Source: an uncultured Acidobacteriota bacterium (GTDB lineage Bacteria > Acidobacteriota > Blastocatellia > Pyrinomonadales > Pyrinomonadaceae). Taken from it: 64,000 nt of DNA. Positions 8,252 through 16,318 of this stretch are shown here, piece by piece; positions within the stretch are counted from its first letter, which is position 1; the number at the start of each line of letters is the position of its first letter. The stretch covers positions 16,770 through 80,769 of the forward strand of contig CADEGD010000014.1 of NCBI GenBank assembly GCA_902826795.1. Direction: 5' to 3'. The position numbers and the translations under genes were made by a program. A model generated the notes under the pieces. That model had not been told where the DNA came from and made no database searches. It saw only the letters and a program-made list of their open reading frames with translations.

Positions 8252-10924
8252 CTATTTGTAAAGCAAATAGGATGCCCGACGTTTATCAAAATTGGTTATA
8301 CCAACATTCCACAGTTTTTCGATCGCCTCGGGCGAATCGCCGCGGGTTATGGCGGCGAGTATCTCGCCGTTGACCAGGAGCCGCCCGTACTTTTCAACCT
8401 GCCATTCGTTCGGGTAAAGCTTTCGCAACGCGGCGGCTATCTCAATGCCGGTGCGGACGGATCGGAACTTGGATCGGTCGGTGATGACGATGTTCACTCC
8501 GCCGAGATTCTCATCTTTGAAAACGGAAGCGTTGGGCTTATAGCGGATTGGGACGAAGCGAACACCGGGCAAGCCGCGCTCGTTAAGATGTTTCGCCGAT
8601 CGCTGGCCGTCGAGCCACGGGGCACCGATCACTTCGAAAGGCGTATCGGTCCCGCGACCGACACTGAGGTTGGTCGTCTCCAGCAAGCCGATGCCCGGAT
8701 AGAGCGTCGCCTGCATCAGCGAACGCATGTTCGGCGACGGGTTCACCCACGTCTGGCCGGTCTCGTCGAACCACATCGACCTTGACCAGCCTTCCATCTT
8801 GATCACGCGAAGGTCGGCGCCGATCTTTCGCTCGGCGTTCATCATCTGGCCGAGTTCGCCGATCGTCAGGCCGTAGCGGACGGGGATCGTGTGAGCGGCG
8901 ATGAACGAGAGTTTGTCTTCGTCGGCGAGCGGACCTTCGACATCGACGCCATTAATCGGGTTCGGCCGGTCAAGAACGTAAACCGGGATCTTCGCCTTCG
9001 CGGCTTCCTCCATTACGTTCTTGAGCGTCGCGGTGTAAGTATAAAACCTAGCACCGATGTCCTGGATGTCGTAGACAATTGCGTCGAGCCCGGCAAGCTG
9101 TTCCGGCTTCGGCCGACGCATTCCGTCCTTATACAAGGAGTAAACCGGCAGGCCGGTCTTCTCGTCCTTCGTGTCGTCGATCTTTTCGGTATCTAGCTCG
9201 CCGCGAATGCCGTGCTCCGGTGCGAAGATCGAAACGAGGTCGACGTTCTTTGCTTCGTGCAGAATGTCGATCGTCGATTTCCCTGCTAGGTTGCGTCCGG
9301 TGTGATTTGTTACGAGTCCGATCTTCTTACCTTCGAGATCTTTGAATCCGCTCTTTTCGAGAATGTCGATGCCGTTAAGGACGGTTATATTCTGTGGGTT
9401 AGGGTTGAGAGCAAGGTTTCCACCCCGTCCAGTATTTATTGGAAGGCTTTCGATCTGGGCTCGAAGGAAGCGATCCTTAAATCCCGGTATCTGCGCGGCG
9501 ACGGTCGCATTAAACTTCGCTTCGGCTTCTTTCCATTTCTCTATCGGCAGGTCTTCAATTGACGATGCGACGATGGTCGCGACTTTCCCTCGTACCGGAG
9601 TCACGTCGCCCTTGCCGTCCGGGTGGACGCGGTTGGAGAGGAACACGTAAAACGTCTGCGATGTCGGGTCGATCCAGATTCCCGTGCCGGTGAAACCAGT
9701 GTGGCCGAACGAACCCTTCGGAAAAAGATCGCCACGATTCGCCGAGAACGAAGTGTCCATGTCCCACCCGAGCCCGCGTGCCGATCCGTCCTCCGCAACC
9801 ACATACGGCTGCGTCATCTTCGCAACGGTTTGGGCGGAGAGAATGCGTGTGGACTTCGAGGTGGAAACACGACCGGTAGGGAGCGAGCCCTGTTTCGCGC
9901 CGTTTCTTCGTTCTGGGGCACCGTCGCTACCGCTCAGGTTTCTGCCCGGTGCGACACCGCCATTCAAGAGCATCTGAGCATATCGGGCAAGATCGTCGGC
10001 CGTCGAGAATAGTCCAGCGTGGCCGGCAATACCATTCATACGAAACGCTGTCGGGTCGTGGACCTTACCGCGCAGAATTTCGTTTCCAGACCTTTCATCG
10101 CCCTCAAATTTTGAGCCGAGATAATTATTCTGCCCGCGAATGTTCTCGGTTGGAGCGAGGCGGTTCATTGGGACCGTAACAAACTCCGAAAGGTCGGCAG
10201 CGGAAGTTCTGGTGATTTCGGAGTAGCCCGTGTCGCTAAGGTCAACTCTTTCCCAAACTAACTTTTCGGATAGATCGCCAATGTCCAAGCCTGATATTCT
10301 TTGGGCAATTTCCCCCAAAACAATGAACCCGATATCCGAATAAACAAACTTCGTACCCGGCGGATTGCGCAGCTTTTCTTTTTTCAGCGTGGCGAGCATG
10401 CCTTCCCTGCCGGTCCATTTTTCGCCGAGGTCGAAGTCGGGCCGGTAGCCGGAGGTGTGGGTGAGAAGTTGAAGGACGTTGACTTTTTTCGCTTCGGGGT
10501 CGTCAATGTCGGTAATGAACTTGCCTACCGTATCGTTCAGCCGAAGCTTGCCCTGTTCGATCAGGATCATTATCGACGTGGCGGTCGCGACGGGTTTTGT
10601 AAGCGACGCCACATCGAAGATCGTATCGACCGTCATTTTCTCGACCGTCGGAACCAGCGATCGATTACCGAATGCTTTGCGGTAAACGATCTTCCCTTTC
10701 CGGCCGACGATCACAACCGCACCCGGAAGTTTTTTATCGGCGATGTCTGCGTTCACGAGCGCTTCGATCTGATCGAGCTTCGACGCGTTCATCCCGACCG
10801 ACGCAGGCGTCGCGAGCGGCAATCCTTGTGCGAGAGAATTAACCGCAGATAAACACAGATAGACATAGATTAGAGAGAGAAATTTCAAAGACAACAAAGA
10901 GTTCTTAATAAAGCCCAAATTCAT
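8252..10924 (-). CDS. Secreted AmiE-like serine hydrolase fused to NamZ-type (DUF1343) exo-MurNAcase
   Basis: Two-enzyme fusion of about 890 aa. The N-terminal half is a class C beta-lactamase-like serine hydrolase (nucleophile motif SLTK near residue 107, YSDIG, and HTGFTG near the KTG position), the family of B. subtilis AmiE (YbbE), an N-acetylmuramyl-L-alanine amidase. The C-terminal half (about residue 500 onward) is DUF1343, the family of NamZ (YbbC), which removes terminal MurNAc; visible blocks include GLVTNHTG, FAPEHGIRGELD, YDIQDIGARFYTY, NPSPNMRSL and LSVGRGTDTPFE. In B. subtilis these are separate genes of one operon. The ATG at 10924 is preferred to an in-frame TTG at 10945. The signal-peptide core is encoded by one arm of a palindromic repeat, and a second repeat-derived segment of about 33 residues (9846-9945) sits inside the hydrolase domain. 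Export to the periplasm is inferred. Confidence 0.88.
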   Translation of the reverse strand: MNLGFIKNSLLSLKFLSLIYVYLCLSAVNSLAQGLPLATPASVGMNASKLDQIEALVNADIADKKLPGAVVIVGRKGKIVYRKAFGNRSLVPTVEKMTVDTIFDVASLTKPVATATSIMILIEQGKLRLNDTVGKFITDIDDPEAKKVNVLQLLTHTSGYRPDFDLGEKWTGREGMLATLKKEKLRNPPGTKFVYSDIGFIVLGEIAQRISGLDIGDLSEKLVWERVDLSDTGYSEITRTSAADLSEFVTVPMNRLAPTENIRGQNNYLGSKFEGDERSGNEILRGKVHDPTAFRMNGIAGHAGLFSTADDLARYAQMLLNGGVAPGRNLSGSDGAPERRNGAKQGSLPTGRVSTSKSTRILSAQTVAKMTQPYVVAEDGSARGLGWDMDTSFSANRGDLFPKGSFGHTGFTGTGIWIDPTSQTFYVFLSNRVHPDGKGDVTPVRGKVATIVASSIEDLPIEKWKEAEAKFNATVAAQIPGFKDRFLRAQIESLPINTGRGGNLALNPNPQNITVLNGIDILEKSGFKDLEGKKIGLVTNHTGRNLAGKSTIDILHEAKNVDLVSIFAPEHGIRGELDTEKIDDTKDEKTGLPVYSLYKDGMRRPKPEQLAGLDAIVYDIQDIGARFYTYTATLKNVMEEAAKAKIPVYVLDRPNPINGVDVEGPLADEDKLSFIAAHTIPVRYGLTIGELGQMMNAERKIGADLRVIKMEGWSRSMWFDETGQTWVNPSPNMRSLMQATLYPGIGLLETTNLSVGRGTDTPFEVIGAPWLDGQRSAKHLNERGLPGVRFVPIRYKPNASVFKDENLGGVNIVITDRSKFRSVRTGIEIAAALRKLYPNEWQVEKYGRLLVNGEILAAITRGDSPEAIEKLWNVGITNFDKRRASYLLYK
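9846..9945. repeat. In-frame repeat-derived insertion in the hydrolase domain
   Basis: About 100 bp that interrupts the usual LLNGG-to-RILS junction of this hydrolase family, adding a Gly/Ser/Arg-rich segment (NLSGSDGAPERRNGAKQGSL). It contains the partly complementary words ACCGGTAGGGAGCG and CGCTACCGCT. The surrounding domain continues in frame on both sides. Assignment as a mobile repeat is inferred from low complexity and position. Confidence 0.5.
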
Positions 10925-10957
10925 ATCTGCGTTTATCTGCGTCAATCTGCGGTTAAC
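10839..10957. repeat. Palindromic repeat spanning the 5' end of the AmiE/NamZ-like gene
   Basis: Arms at about 10839-10873 and 10920-10957 are near-perfect inverted copies, each built of degenerate decamers such as accgcagat/aaacacagat. One arm lies upstream of and over the start codon; the other encodes the hydrophobic LIYVYLCLSAVN part of the signal peptide. A related decamer repeat is at 19761-19834. Confidence 0.8.
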
Positions 10958-11875
10958 TTATCGCTTCGCTCGCAACTCCTTCTCCCTCTCGACAAAACTT
11001 TCCTTACACAACCGGGCGAATTCCTTGCCGATTGGTGAGAAATGTCCTCCGCGTAACCTCGCAAGTCCCAACTCCCACTTGATCTCGGCACCTTCTATAA
11101 GCCACGAGATGAGCTTGCCGTCGCGTATCTCGCGGGCGACCGATTTCGCACCCGCCATGCCGACGCCGAGGTTCGCCTCGACCATGAGGTTAATCGCCTC
11201 TTGCCGCGAAAGTTCCATTGTGATGTTCGGCTTAACGTTCGCGGCCGCAAAAAATTCGTCGATCATCCTCCGCGTGTTTCCGCCGCGTTCGCCGAGTATG
11301 AGTTTCTCGCTGGCGAGTGCGGCGGCACTGATAAATTTCTCTTTCGCGAGCGGATGATCGGGATGAGCGATAGCGACGATTTCGTCGGAGAAGATCGATT
11401 CGGTCGTAATATTCGCGTTGTCGACCGGCAGCGAGACGAACGCCGTGTCGATCTCGCCGTGCATCATCTTATCGACCAGCCTGTCGCTCGTACCGGATGA
11501 AACGGTGAGTTCCGAGTTCGGAAACTTCTCTTTCAGGCCCTGCATTATTCCGGGAAGCTGATGCATCGCGAACGTACCCGACGCGGTGCCGATCCGCAGT
11601 CGTCCGTATTCGGCACCCGCGACTTCGGCAATCTCGGCAAGCGCCGAATCGTGTTCGCGGAGTATTTTCCTCGCACGTTCAAGCAAATACTCGCCCGCCT
11701 CGGTCAAGATCACGCGGCGCGGCGTTCGCGTAAAGAGCTGAAGGCCCACCTCTTCTTCAAGCTGGCGGATCTGCATCGAGATCGCGGCCTGCGTCACGTT
11801 CACGCGGCGAGCTCCCGCCGTAAAGGTCTTCGCTTCGGCGATGGCCAGAAACGCTTTTAGCTGTCTGATCTCCAT
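10958..11875 (-). CDS. LysR-type transcriptional regulator (CysL/CbbR-like)
   Basis: 305 aa. N-terminal winged helix-turn-helix is clear (MEIRQLKAFLAIAEAKTF, then TQAAISMQIRQLEEEVG and LFTRTPRRVILTEAGEYLL), followed by a periplasmic-binding-protein-like effector domain. It is transcribed away from the kinase gene, with 126-192 bases between them depending on the kinase start, and is upstream of the AmiE/NamZ fusion in the same direction. It probably controls one or both flanks, with an amino sugar or phosphosugar as a plausible effector. This differs from the MurR (RpiR-type) control known for E. coli and B. subtilis mur operons. Confidence 0.9.
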   Translation of the reverse strand: MEIRQLKAFLAIAEAKTFTAGARRVNVTQAAISMQIRQLEEEVGLQLFTRTPRRVILTEAGEYLLERARKILREHDSALAEIAEVAGAEYGRLRIGTASGTFAMHQLPGIMQGLKEKFPNSELTVSSGTSDRLVDKMMHGEIDTAFVSLPVDNANITTESIFSDEIVAIAHPDHPLAKEKFISAAALASEKLILGERGGNTRRMIDEFFAAANVKPNITMELSRQEAINLMVEANLGVGMAGAKSVAREIRDGKLISWLIEGAEIKWELGLARLRGGHFSPIGKEFARLCKESFVEREKELRAKR

Positions 11876-11883
11876 ATTGGATC

Positions 11884-11958
11884 GGAACGCCGGCTTCAGC
11901 CGGCATTGTTATTTGCGAGTTGTCTTTCGGAGAAGATGCCAGCTAAAGCTGGCGTTCC
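11884..11958. repeat. Palindromic repeat in the lysR-kinase divergent region
   Basis: Arms GGAACGCCGGCTTCAGCCGG (11884 on) and ATGCCAGCTAAAGCTGGCG (11936 on) are imperfect inverted copies ending in GGAACGC / GCGTTCC. Each arm is itself a small palindrome. It fills most of the non-coding space beside the lysR start. Confidence 0.8.
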
Positions 11959-11974
11959 AGCGTATCACGCTATC

Positions 11975-11989
11975 TTATTGAATACATAA
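11975..11989. promoter_or_regulatory. Candidate LysR-type operator (TTAT-N7-ATAA)
   Basis: The palindrome TTAT-tgaatac-ATAA fits the T-N11-A pattern of LysR-family sites and specifically the TTA-N7-TAA form bound by CbbR/CysL-type regulators. It lies in an AT-rich stretch between lysR and the kinase gene. It is a short motif, so chance occurrence is possible. Confidence 0.4.
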
Positions 11990-12067
11990 AATCTGTTAAA
12001 TTTGATTATATGTCAAGCTTGGCGAAGAATAGTGCCGGAAGTTTTTGACGATGGGCCGCGCAAGAGT

Positions 12068-13048
12068 ATGGCATCGAAGCCGACAAAAGCTACTCGCAAG
12101 GCCGCATTTCCGCAATACTATCTAGGTGTTGACGGCGGCGGAACGAAGACTCACGTCGTTTTGATGAACGATGCTCGCGAGGTTGTTGGCGAAGGCACGG
12201 CGGGCCCGTCAAACCCGCTTCGAGTCGGCGTGGAGACGGCAGTGTCGAATATTGTGAAAGCGACCGACGAGGCTATCGACGCCGGCGGCGCTCTGCGAGT
12301 CGACATCGGTGCGGCCGTGCTTGGGCTTGCGGGCGTCAGGCGTGCCGATATTAAGGCAAGCATCAAGTCGAGCTTTAACGAACAGATCCGCATCCGCAAA
12401 ACTACCGTCATCACCGACGCCGAGATCGCCCTCTTCGCCACAACTCAAGGCAAGCCGGGCATCGTCGTGATCGCCGGGACGGGTTCGGTCTGTTTGGGTA
12501 AAAACGACAAGGGCAAGATGGCGATCGCCGGCGGCTGGGGTCCGCTTGCGGGCGACGAAGGCGGCGGAGTCGGGATAGCTCAGACTGCGTTGCATGCTGT
12601 CGCAAAAGCGTCTGACGGCCGCGGAATCGCAACCGTCCTGAGTGCAAGAGCATCCGAATATTTCCGAGCATCCGGCCCCGAGAATCTGATCGTTGCGATA
12701 TACTCTCCACAGGTCGATAACACTCGCATCGCGGGCTTTGCAAAGTTCGTCGTCGATGCCGCTCACGAGGGCGATGCCGTCGCGACTACCATCCTGCAGG
12801 AAGCCGGATCGGAACTCGGCCTAGCTGCCTGTGCCGTTATCGATCAACTCGGCCTGCGGAAACAAAAGATCCCGATCGGCTGCGTCGGCAGCGTATTCAA
12901 CGCAGGCGAGATTCTCACCAAACCAATGATCGAAACCATCCACACCATCGCACCAAAAGCGTTCCTAACCGAACCCGCAATGCCGCCCGCAAACGCTGCC
13001 GCATTGATGGCGATGCTCAATGGTATTGTCACGAACGGTCGAAAGTAG
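12068..13048 (+). CDS. BadF/BadG-type N-acetylglucosamine/MurNAc kinase
   Basis: Cytoplasmic sugar kinase of the ASKHA fold, about 326 aa. Phosphate-1 motif GVDGGGTKTHVVL, then LGLAGV, DAEIA, phosphate-2/adenosine region IAGTGSV and GGWGPLAGDEGGG. This family includes eukaryotic-type GlcNAc kinase and clostridial MurK, which phosphorylates GlcNAc and MurNAc. The ATG at 12068 is chosen; an in-frame TTG at 12002 would add 22 residues. With MurQ encoded 74 bases downstream, MurNAc is a likely substrate. No PTS is seen here, which fits import of free sugar followed by phosphorylation. Confidence 0.88.
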   Translation: MASKPTKATRKAAFPQYYLGVDGGGTKTHVVLMNDAREVVGEGTAGPSNPLRVGVETAVSNIVKATDEAIDAGGALRVDIGAAVLGLAGVRRADIKASIKSSFNEQIRIRKTTVITDAEIALFATTQGKPGIVVIAGTGSVCLGKNDKGKMAIAGGWGPLAGDEGGGVGIAQTALHAVAKASDGRGIATVLSARASEYFRASGPENLIVAIYSPQVDNTRIAGFAKFVVDAAHEGDAVATTILQEAGSELGLAACAVIDQLGLRKQKIPIGCVGSVFNAGEILTKPMIETIHTIAPKAFLTEPAMPPANAAALMAMLNGIVTNGRK

Positions 13049-13057
13049 GCGGGGTTT

Positions 13058-13115
13058 AGAGTTCAAGCCTTAGCTTGTCTCTGATGCCGGCGAAGCAAGC
13101 TGAAGCTTGAACTCT
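13058..13115. repeat. Palindromic repeat between kinase and murQ
   Basis: Arms AGAGTTCAAGCCTTAGCTTG and CAAGCTGAAGCTTGAACTCT are near-perfect inverted copies. The same arm sequence, with one or two changes, recurs at 35061-35137. It occupies nearly all of the gap between two genes likely to be in one operon. Confidence 0.85.
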
Positions 13116-13122
13116 GAACACT

Positions 13123-14022
13123 ATGTTCCCGATAACCGAACAAGAAAATTCGAAGACCGCGAACATCGATCAGGCCTCGACGCTTGATGCCTTACGGCTG
13201 ATCAACGACGAGGACAAGCTTGTCGCCGCGGCGGTCGAGAAGGTGCTGCCGGATGTGGCAAGGGCGGTCGACGAGATCGTTGCGAGATTGAAAGACGGCG
13301 GGCGCTTGTTTTATGTCGGTACCGGAACAAGCGGTCGGCTCGGCGTGTTGGACGCTTCGGAGATACCGCCGACTTACGGCGTTCCTTATGAACTCGTCCA
13401 AGGGATTATCGCGGGCGGTTACGACGCTCTCTACAAGGCGACCGAGGCGAGCGAAGACAACAAGGAGCAAGGCATTGCAGATCTAAAGAGCCGCGGCGTT
13501 ACGGAAAAAGACGCGGTCATCGCTATCGCCGCTTCGGGCCGCACGCCTTACACGATCGGCGCGGTCGAGTATGCCCGTTCGATCGGTGCCTTCACCGCCT
13601 GCATCGTCTGCAATCCGGAATCGGCGATCACCAAAGCCGTCGATGTCCCGATCGTCCCCGTCGTCGGTCCCGAAGCGATCACCGGCTCGACCCGAATGAA
13701 ATCCGGCACCGCCCAAAAGCTAGTCCTCAACATGATCTCCACCGCCGCGATGATCCGCCTCGGCTATGTCAAAGGAAACCGGATGACGAATATGAAGCCC
13801 GCGAACGAAAAGTTAAAAGAACGTTCGCTGCGAATCCTGATGGCCGAGACTCATCTCGAAGAACCAGGAGCGGAAAAGCTAATGTCGGAAGCTGGAAATG
13901 ACCTGCGAGTCGCCCTCGTTATGCACGCCGCCAAGCTAGACTCCGCCGCCGCTCGTGAAACTCTCGAACGCAACGAATGGGTCGTCGAGCGAGCGGTTGA
14001 GCAACTTTCCGCCAGTAAATAG
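13123..14022 (+). CDS. murQ: N-acetylmuramic acid 6-phosphate etherase
   Basis: 299 aa, usual length. MurQ cleaves the lactyl ether of MurNAc-6-P to give GlcNAc-6-P and D-lactate. The N-terminal TExxNxxTxxID signature is present (TEQENSKTANID), followed by the SIS core VGTGTSGRLGVLDASEIPPT with the catalytic Glu, and a second acidic site in KATEASEDN. GSTRMKSGTAQKLVLN and NMKPANEKL are also typical. It follows the kinase gene and supplies the substrate for NagA. This is the most diagnostic gene of the locus. Confidence 0.96.
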   Translation: MFPITEQENSKTANIDQASTLDALRLINDEDKLVAAAVEKVLPDVARAVDEIVARLKDGGRLFYVGTGTSGRLGVLDASEIPPTYGVPYELVQGIIAGGYDALYKATEASEDNKEQGIADLKSRGVTEKDAVIAIAASGRTPYTIGAVEYARSIGAFTACIVCNPESAITKAVDVPIVPVVGPEAITGSTRMKSGTAQKLVLNMISTAAMIRLGYVKGNRMTNMKPANEKLKERSLRILMAETHLEEPGAEKLMSEAGNDLRVALVMHAAKLDSAAARETLERNEWVVERAVEQLSASK

Positions 14023-14061
14023 GTCTGGTAACTACAAAGCAAGTTGAATTAGAATGGAGCT

Positions 14062-14277
14062 ATGAATTCCTACCAACTCACCGTCGTTGAGCCCTCAGCG
14101 ATCGGCCTTCTTAAGGACGTGGCAAGAAAAAATTTGATCAAGCTGTCGCCCGTAGATTCAAAGGAGCGGTTTCGTTCGCTTCTCACGAAACTGAGAAACA
14201 CCGACTCGACGCCAAGCATTGCCGAGATTCAAGCCGAGGTTGAGGGGCTTAGATTCGAATATCGAAAAAAAATCTGA
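14062..14277 (+). CDS. Small hypothetical protein, antitoxin-like
   Basis: 71 aa, charged and mostly helical by eye, with GGAG just upstream of the ATG. The layout (short N-terminal strand-like part, then LLKDVARKNLIKL, then RFRSLLTKLR and a helical charged end) resembles small orphan antitoxin-like proteins, but no domain can be named. No toxin ORF follows; the next gene is on the opposite strand. Confidence 0.6.
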   Translation: MNSYQLTVVEPSAIGLLKDVARKNLIKLSPVDSKERFRSLLTKLRNTDSTPSIAEIQAEVEGLRFEYRKKI

Positions 14278-14316
14278 GAGGAAGAAAGAGTTGAGGAGTT
14301 ACAATTCAGTTTCAAG

Positions 14317-16182
14317 TCAGTTAAGGATAGTAGGTAACTTGACTTCGTCCATTTCCCTAAGCTGACTATCTACTTTCGCTGCCTCCTCCTTTTGCCCAAG
14401 GCCTTCGTAAGTCGCCTTAAGAACCCTAAGTAAGGATCTTCGTTCGAAGTTTTCTTTTGCAAGCCTTAGCCCAATCTCAACAGTTCTAATCGCTTCTTGC
14501 CATTCCTTGGCTCTGTTATAGGTATCAGCGAGTCGTCGCAGAAGAAGCCCGTCGTCTGGAAAACGTTTGAGGCCGAGAATCAAAGTAGCCTTCTCCTTAC
14601 TAGGCTGGTCGAGCGACCTGTAGATTGAGGACAGTTCGTAAAAATCGAGCAACTTTGCCTGACCATTTTGAACGACTGATTGCAACAGCGCCACACCCCG
14701 AAGTCTGATAGCCCGAGCCTGTACCTTTTGACCTAACTTATCGTATGTATTTCCCGTTTCGTTGAATACCGTTCGCTGGCCTTTGGAAATAAGAAATAAG
14801 TACACCTTCAACTCCCCGCTCAGGTCATTCCCTTTTCGATAGAGCTCTATAAGTTGGTATTGTGCAGACATGTAAGAATCTTTTTCGAGACGAAGAGACT
14901 CCCAGAAGGCTTCTTTCGCAAGATTGAGCTGATTCTGTTTTTCATAAACTTGGCCGAGAAGATCACGGTAATAGCTATCCTTTGGCTCTAGTTTGATCGC
15001 CTCGGAAAGCGCGTTCTTCGCTTCCGAGAACCTTTGTTGCTCTAGCCGTATTGCCCCGATTCGCGCGAAGCCATATCCAGCGTCCGATTCGAAGTTTACG
15101 ATCAGCTCCGTAAAGACTGCAATCGCTTCATCAAATCTATTGGCCTCCTCCAATGCTGCCCCTTTCTCAATCAAGTCCCGTCTTTTACCTTCGTCGATTA
15201 GATATTGATAGTCCGGTTGATCTTCGCAGAAAATCTTAAAATAGGTCTCTCCATTCGAGCCGGGGATTGAGCTATTCCATTTCCCCACAGTTTCGTTTTG
15301 GCGTCGGACGTCCCCACCTGGCAAGTACGAGATCGAATGGACCTCACGCAACTGGTTTCTCAAGCAATTAAGTTCCATCAAGTGTTTGGAGGACGAACCG
15401 TCGGTCTCCTCATATCGAATCCAAACTGAAACCACACTTTTCTTTGTTGAGAGAGTCTCAATATCGTAGGTTATGTCCTTAGAGATAAGCGGTCTCCAGC
15501 GAGATTTCAACGTGGTAGTAGCCGAGGTTATTTTGCTCGTTGATATTTTGCCAGACCAAATTGATTGAATATAATCCGACGAGATCGCAAAGTTCAGATT
15601 CTGCCCTCTTGGCAGATTGAGCGTCGCAACTCCAACCACGTCTCCTTTCAAATTCACTACTGGACTGCCACTGCTTCCTTCAGAAATCGGCGCTGTAATC
15701 TGGATTAAGCTTCCGTGGGCCGAAGACGGGCGGAACGCAGAAACAATACCATCCGAAACGGTGCCTGATAGACCAAGAGGACTTCCGATTACGACAATCC
15801 TCTCACCAATCCGAGGGCTCGTCCTCGAAAACTTAAGTGGCTCCATCTTGCCATCGACCTCAGACGTCAAGAGAGCCAAATCTGCAGTCGACTGAGCTGT
15901 TTCGACTCGAGCTTCATAATCGCCTTTACCTGCAGTACGGACAATGATTCGACTACCGCCTTCGATTACGTGGTGGTTTGTGACAATAAGACCTTCACCA
16001 ACTAAGAAGCCAGTGCCCTGACGTAAGGTATTCCCGCGAGCATCGAAGACGTGGACGCTAACAACCGCGGGACGAACTCGTTCAACGAGATTGGAGTAGT
16101 CGGCAGAATTGTCCTGGCCGATGACCACGATTGACCAACCCATGAGAAAAAACGTTAACAGCTTCTTTGAGTATCTCGGCAT
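14317..16182 (-). CDS. Exported HtrA-like trypsin-fold protease with TPR repeats
   Basis: About 621 aa from the ATG at 16182 (MPRYSKKLLTFFLMG), which gives a signal peptide; the reading frame is open further upstream to 16308 (663 aa). The S1C catalytic triad is visible: His in VTNHHVIEGG, Asp in TADLALL, Ser in SEGSSGSPVV. A beta-rich middle region follows, then several tetratricopeptide repeats (for example AKNALSEAIKLEPKDSYYRD) to the C-terminus. No PDZ domain is apparent where DegP/HtrA would have one. It sits on the opposite strand between murQ and the symporter gene, so it is probably a periplasmic protease unrelated in regulation. Confidence 0.85.
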   Translation of the reverse strand: MPRYSKKLLTFFLMGWSIVVIGQDNSADYSNLVERVRPAVVSVHVFDARGNTLRQGTGFLVGEGLIVTNHHVIEGGSRIIVRTAGKGDYEARVETAQSTADLALLTSEVDGKMEPLKFSRTSPRIGERIVVIGSPLGLSGTVSDGIVSAFRPSSAHGSLIQITAPISEGSSGSPVVNLKGDVVGVATLNLPRGQNLNFAISSDYIQSIWSGKISTSKITSATTTLKSRWRPLISKDITYDIETLSTKKSVVSVWIRYEETDGSSSKHLMELNCLRNQLREVHSISYLPGGDVRRQNETVGKWNSSIPGSNGETYFKIFCEDQPDYQYLIDEGKRRDLIEKGAALEEANRFDEAIAVFTELIVNFESDAGYGFARIGAIRLEQQRFSEAKNALSEAIKLEPKDSYYRDLLGQVYEKQNQLNLAKEAFWESLRLEKDSYMSAQYQLIELYRKGNDLSGELKVYLFLISKGQRTVFNETGNTYDKLGQKVQARAIRLRGVALLQSVVQNGQAKLLDFYELSSIYRSLDQPSKEKATLILGLKRFPDDGLLLRRLADTYNRAKEWQEAIRTVEIGLRLAKENFERRSLLRVLKATYEGLGQKEEAAKVDSQLREMDEVKLPTILN

Positions 16183-16318
16183 TCGCTCGAAATAGTACAC
16201 GCATTCTCGCATTATCCACAAGGATAGCTTTCCTAGTCGCTGATTTGACCGAACCGTCTTTTCACGATAAAAACTTCTTATCGCTTTCCCGATTTCGTTT
16301 CGCCACATTTATTGATCG

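Noticed and set aside
12002..12067. TTG start for the sugar kinase giving a longer N-terminus
   Set aside because: The extra 22 residues resemble no kinase N-terminus and no ribosome site supports the TTG; the ATG at 12068 also lacks a strong site, so some doubt remains.
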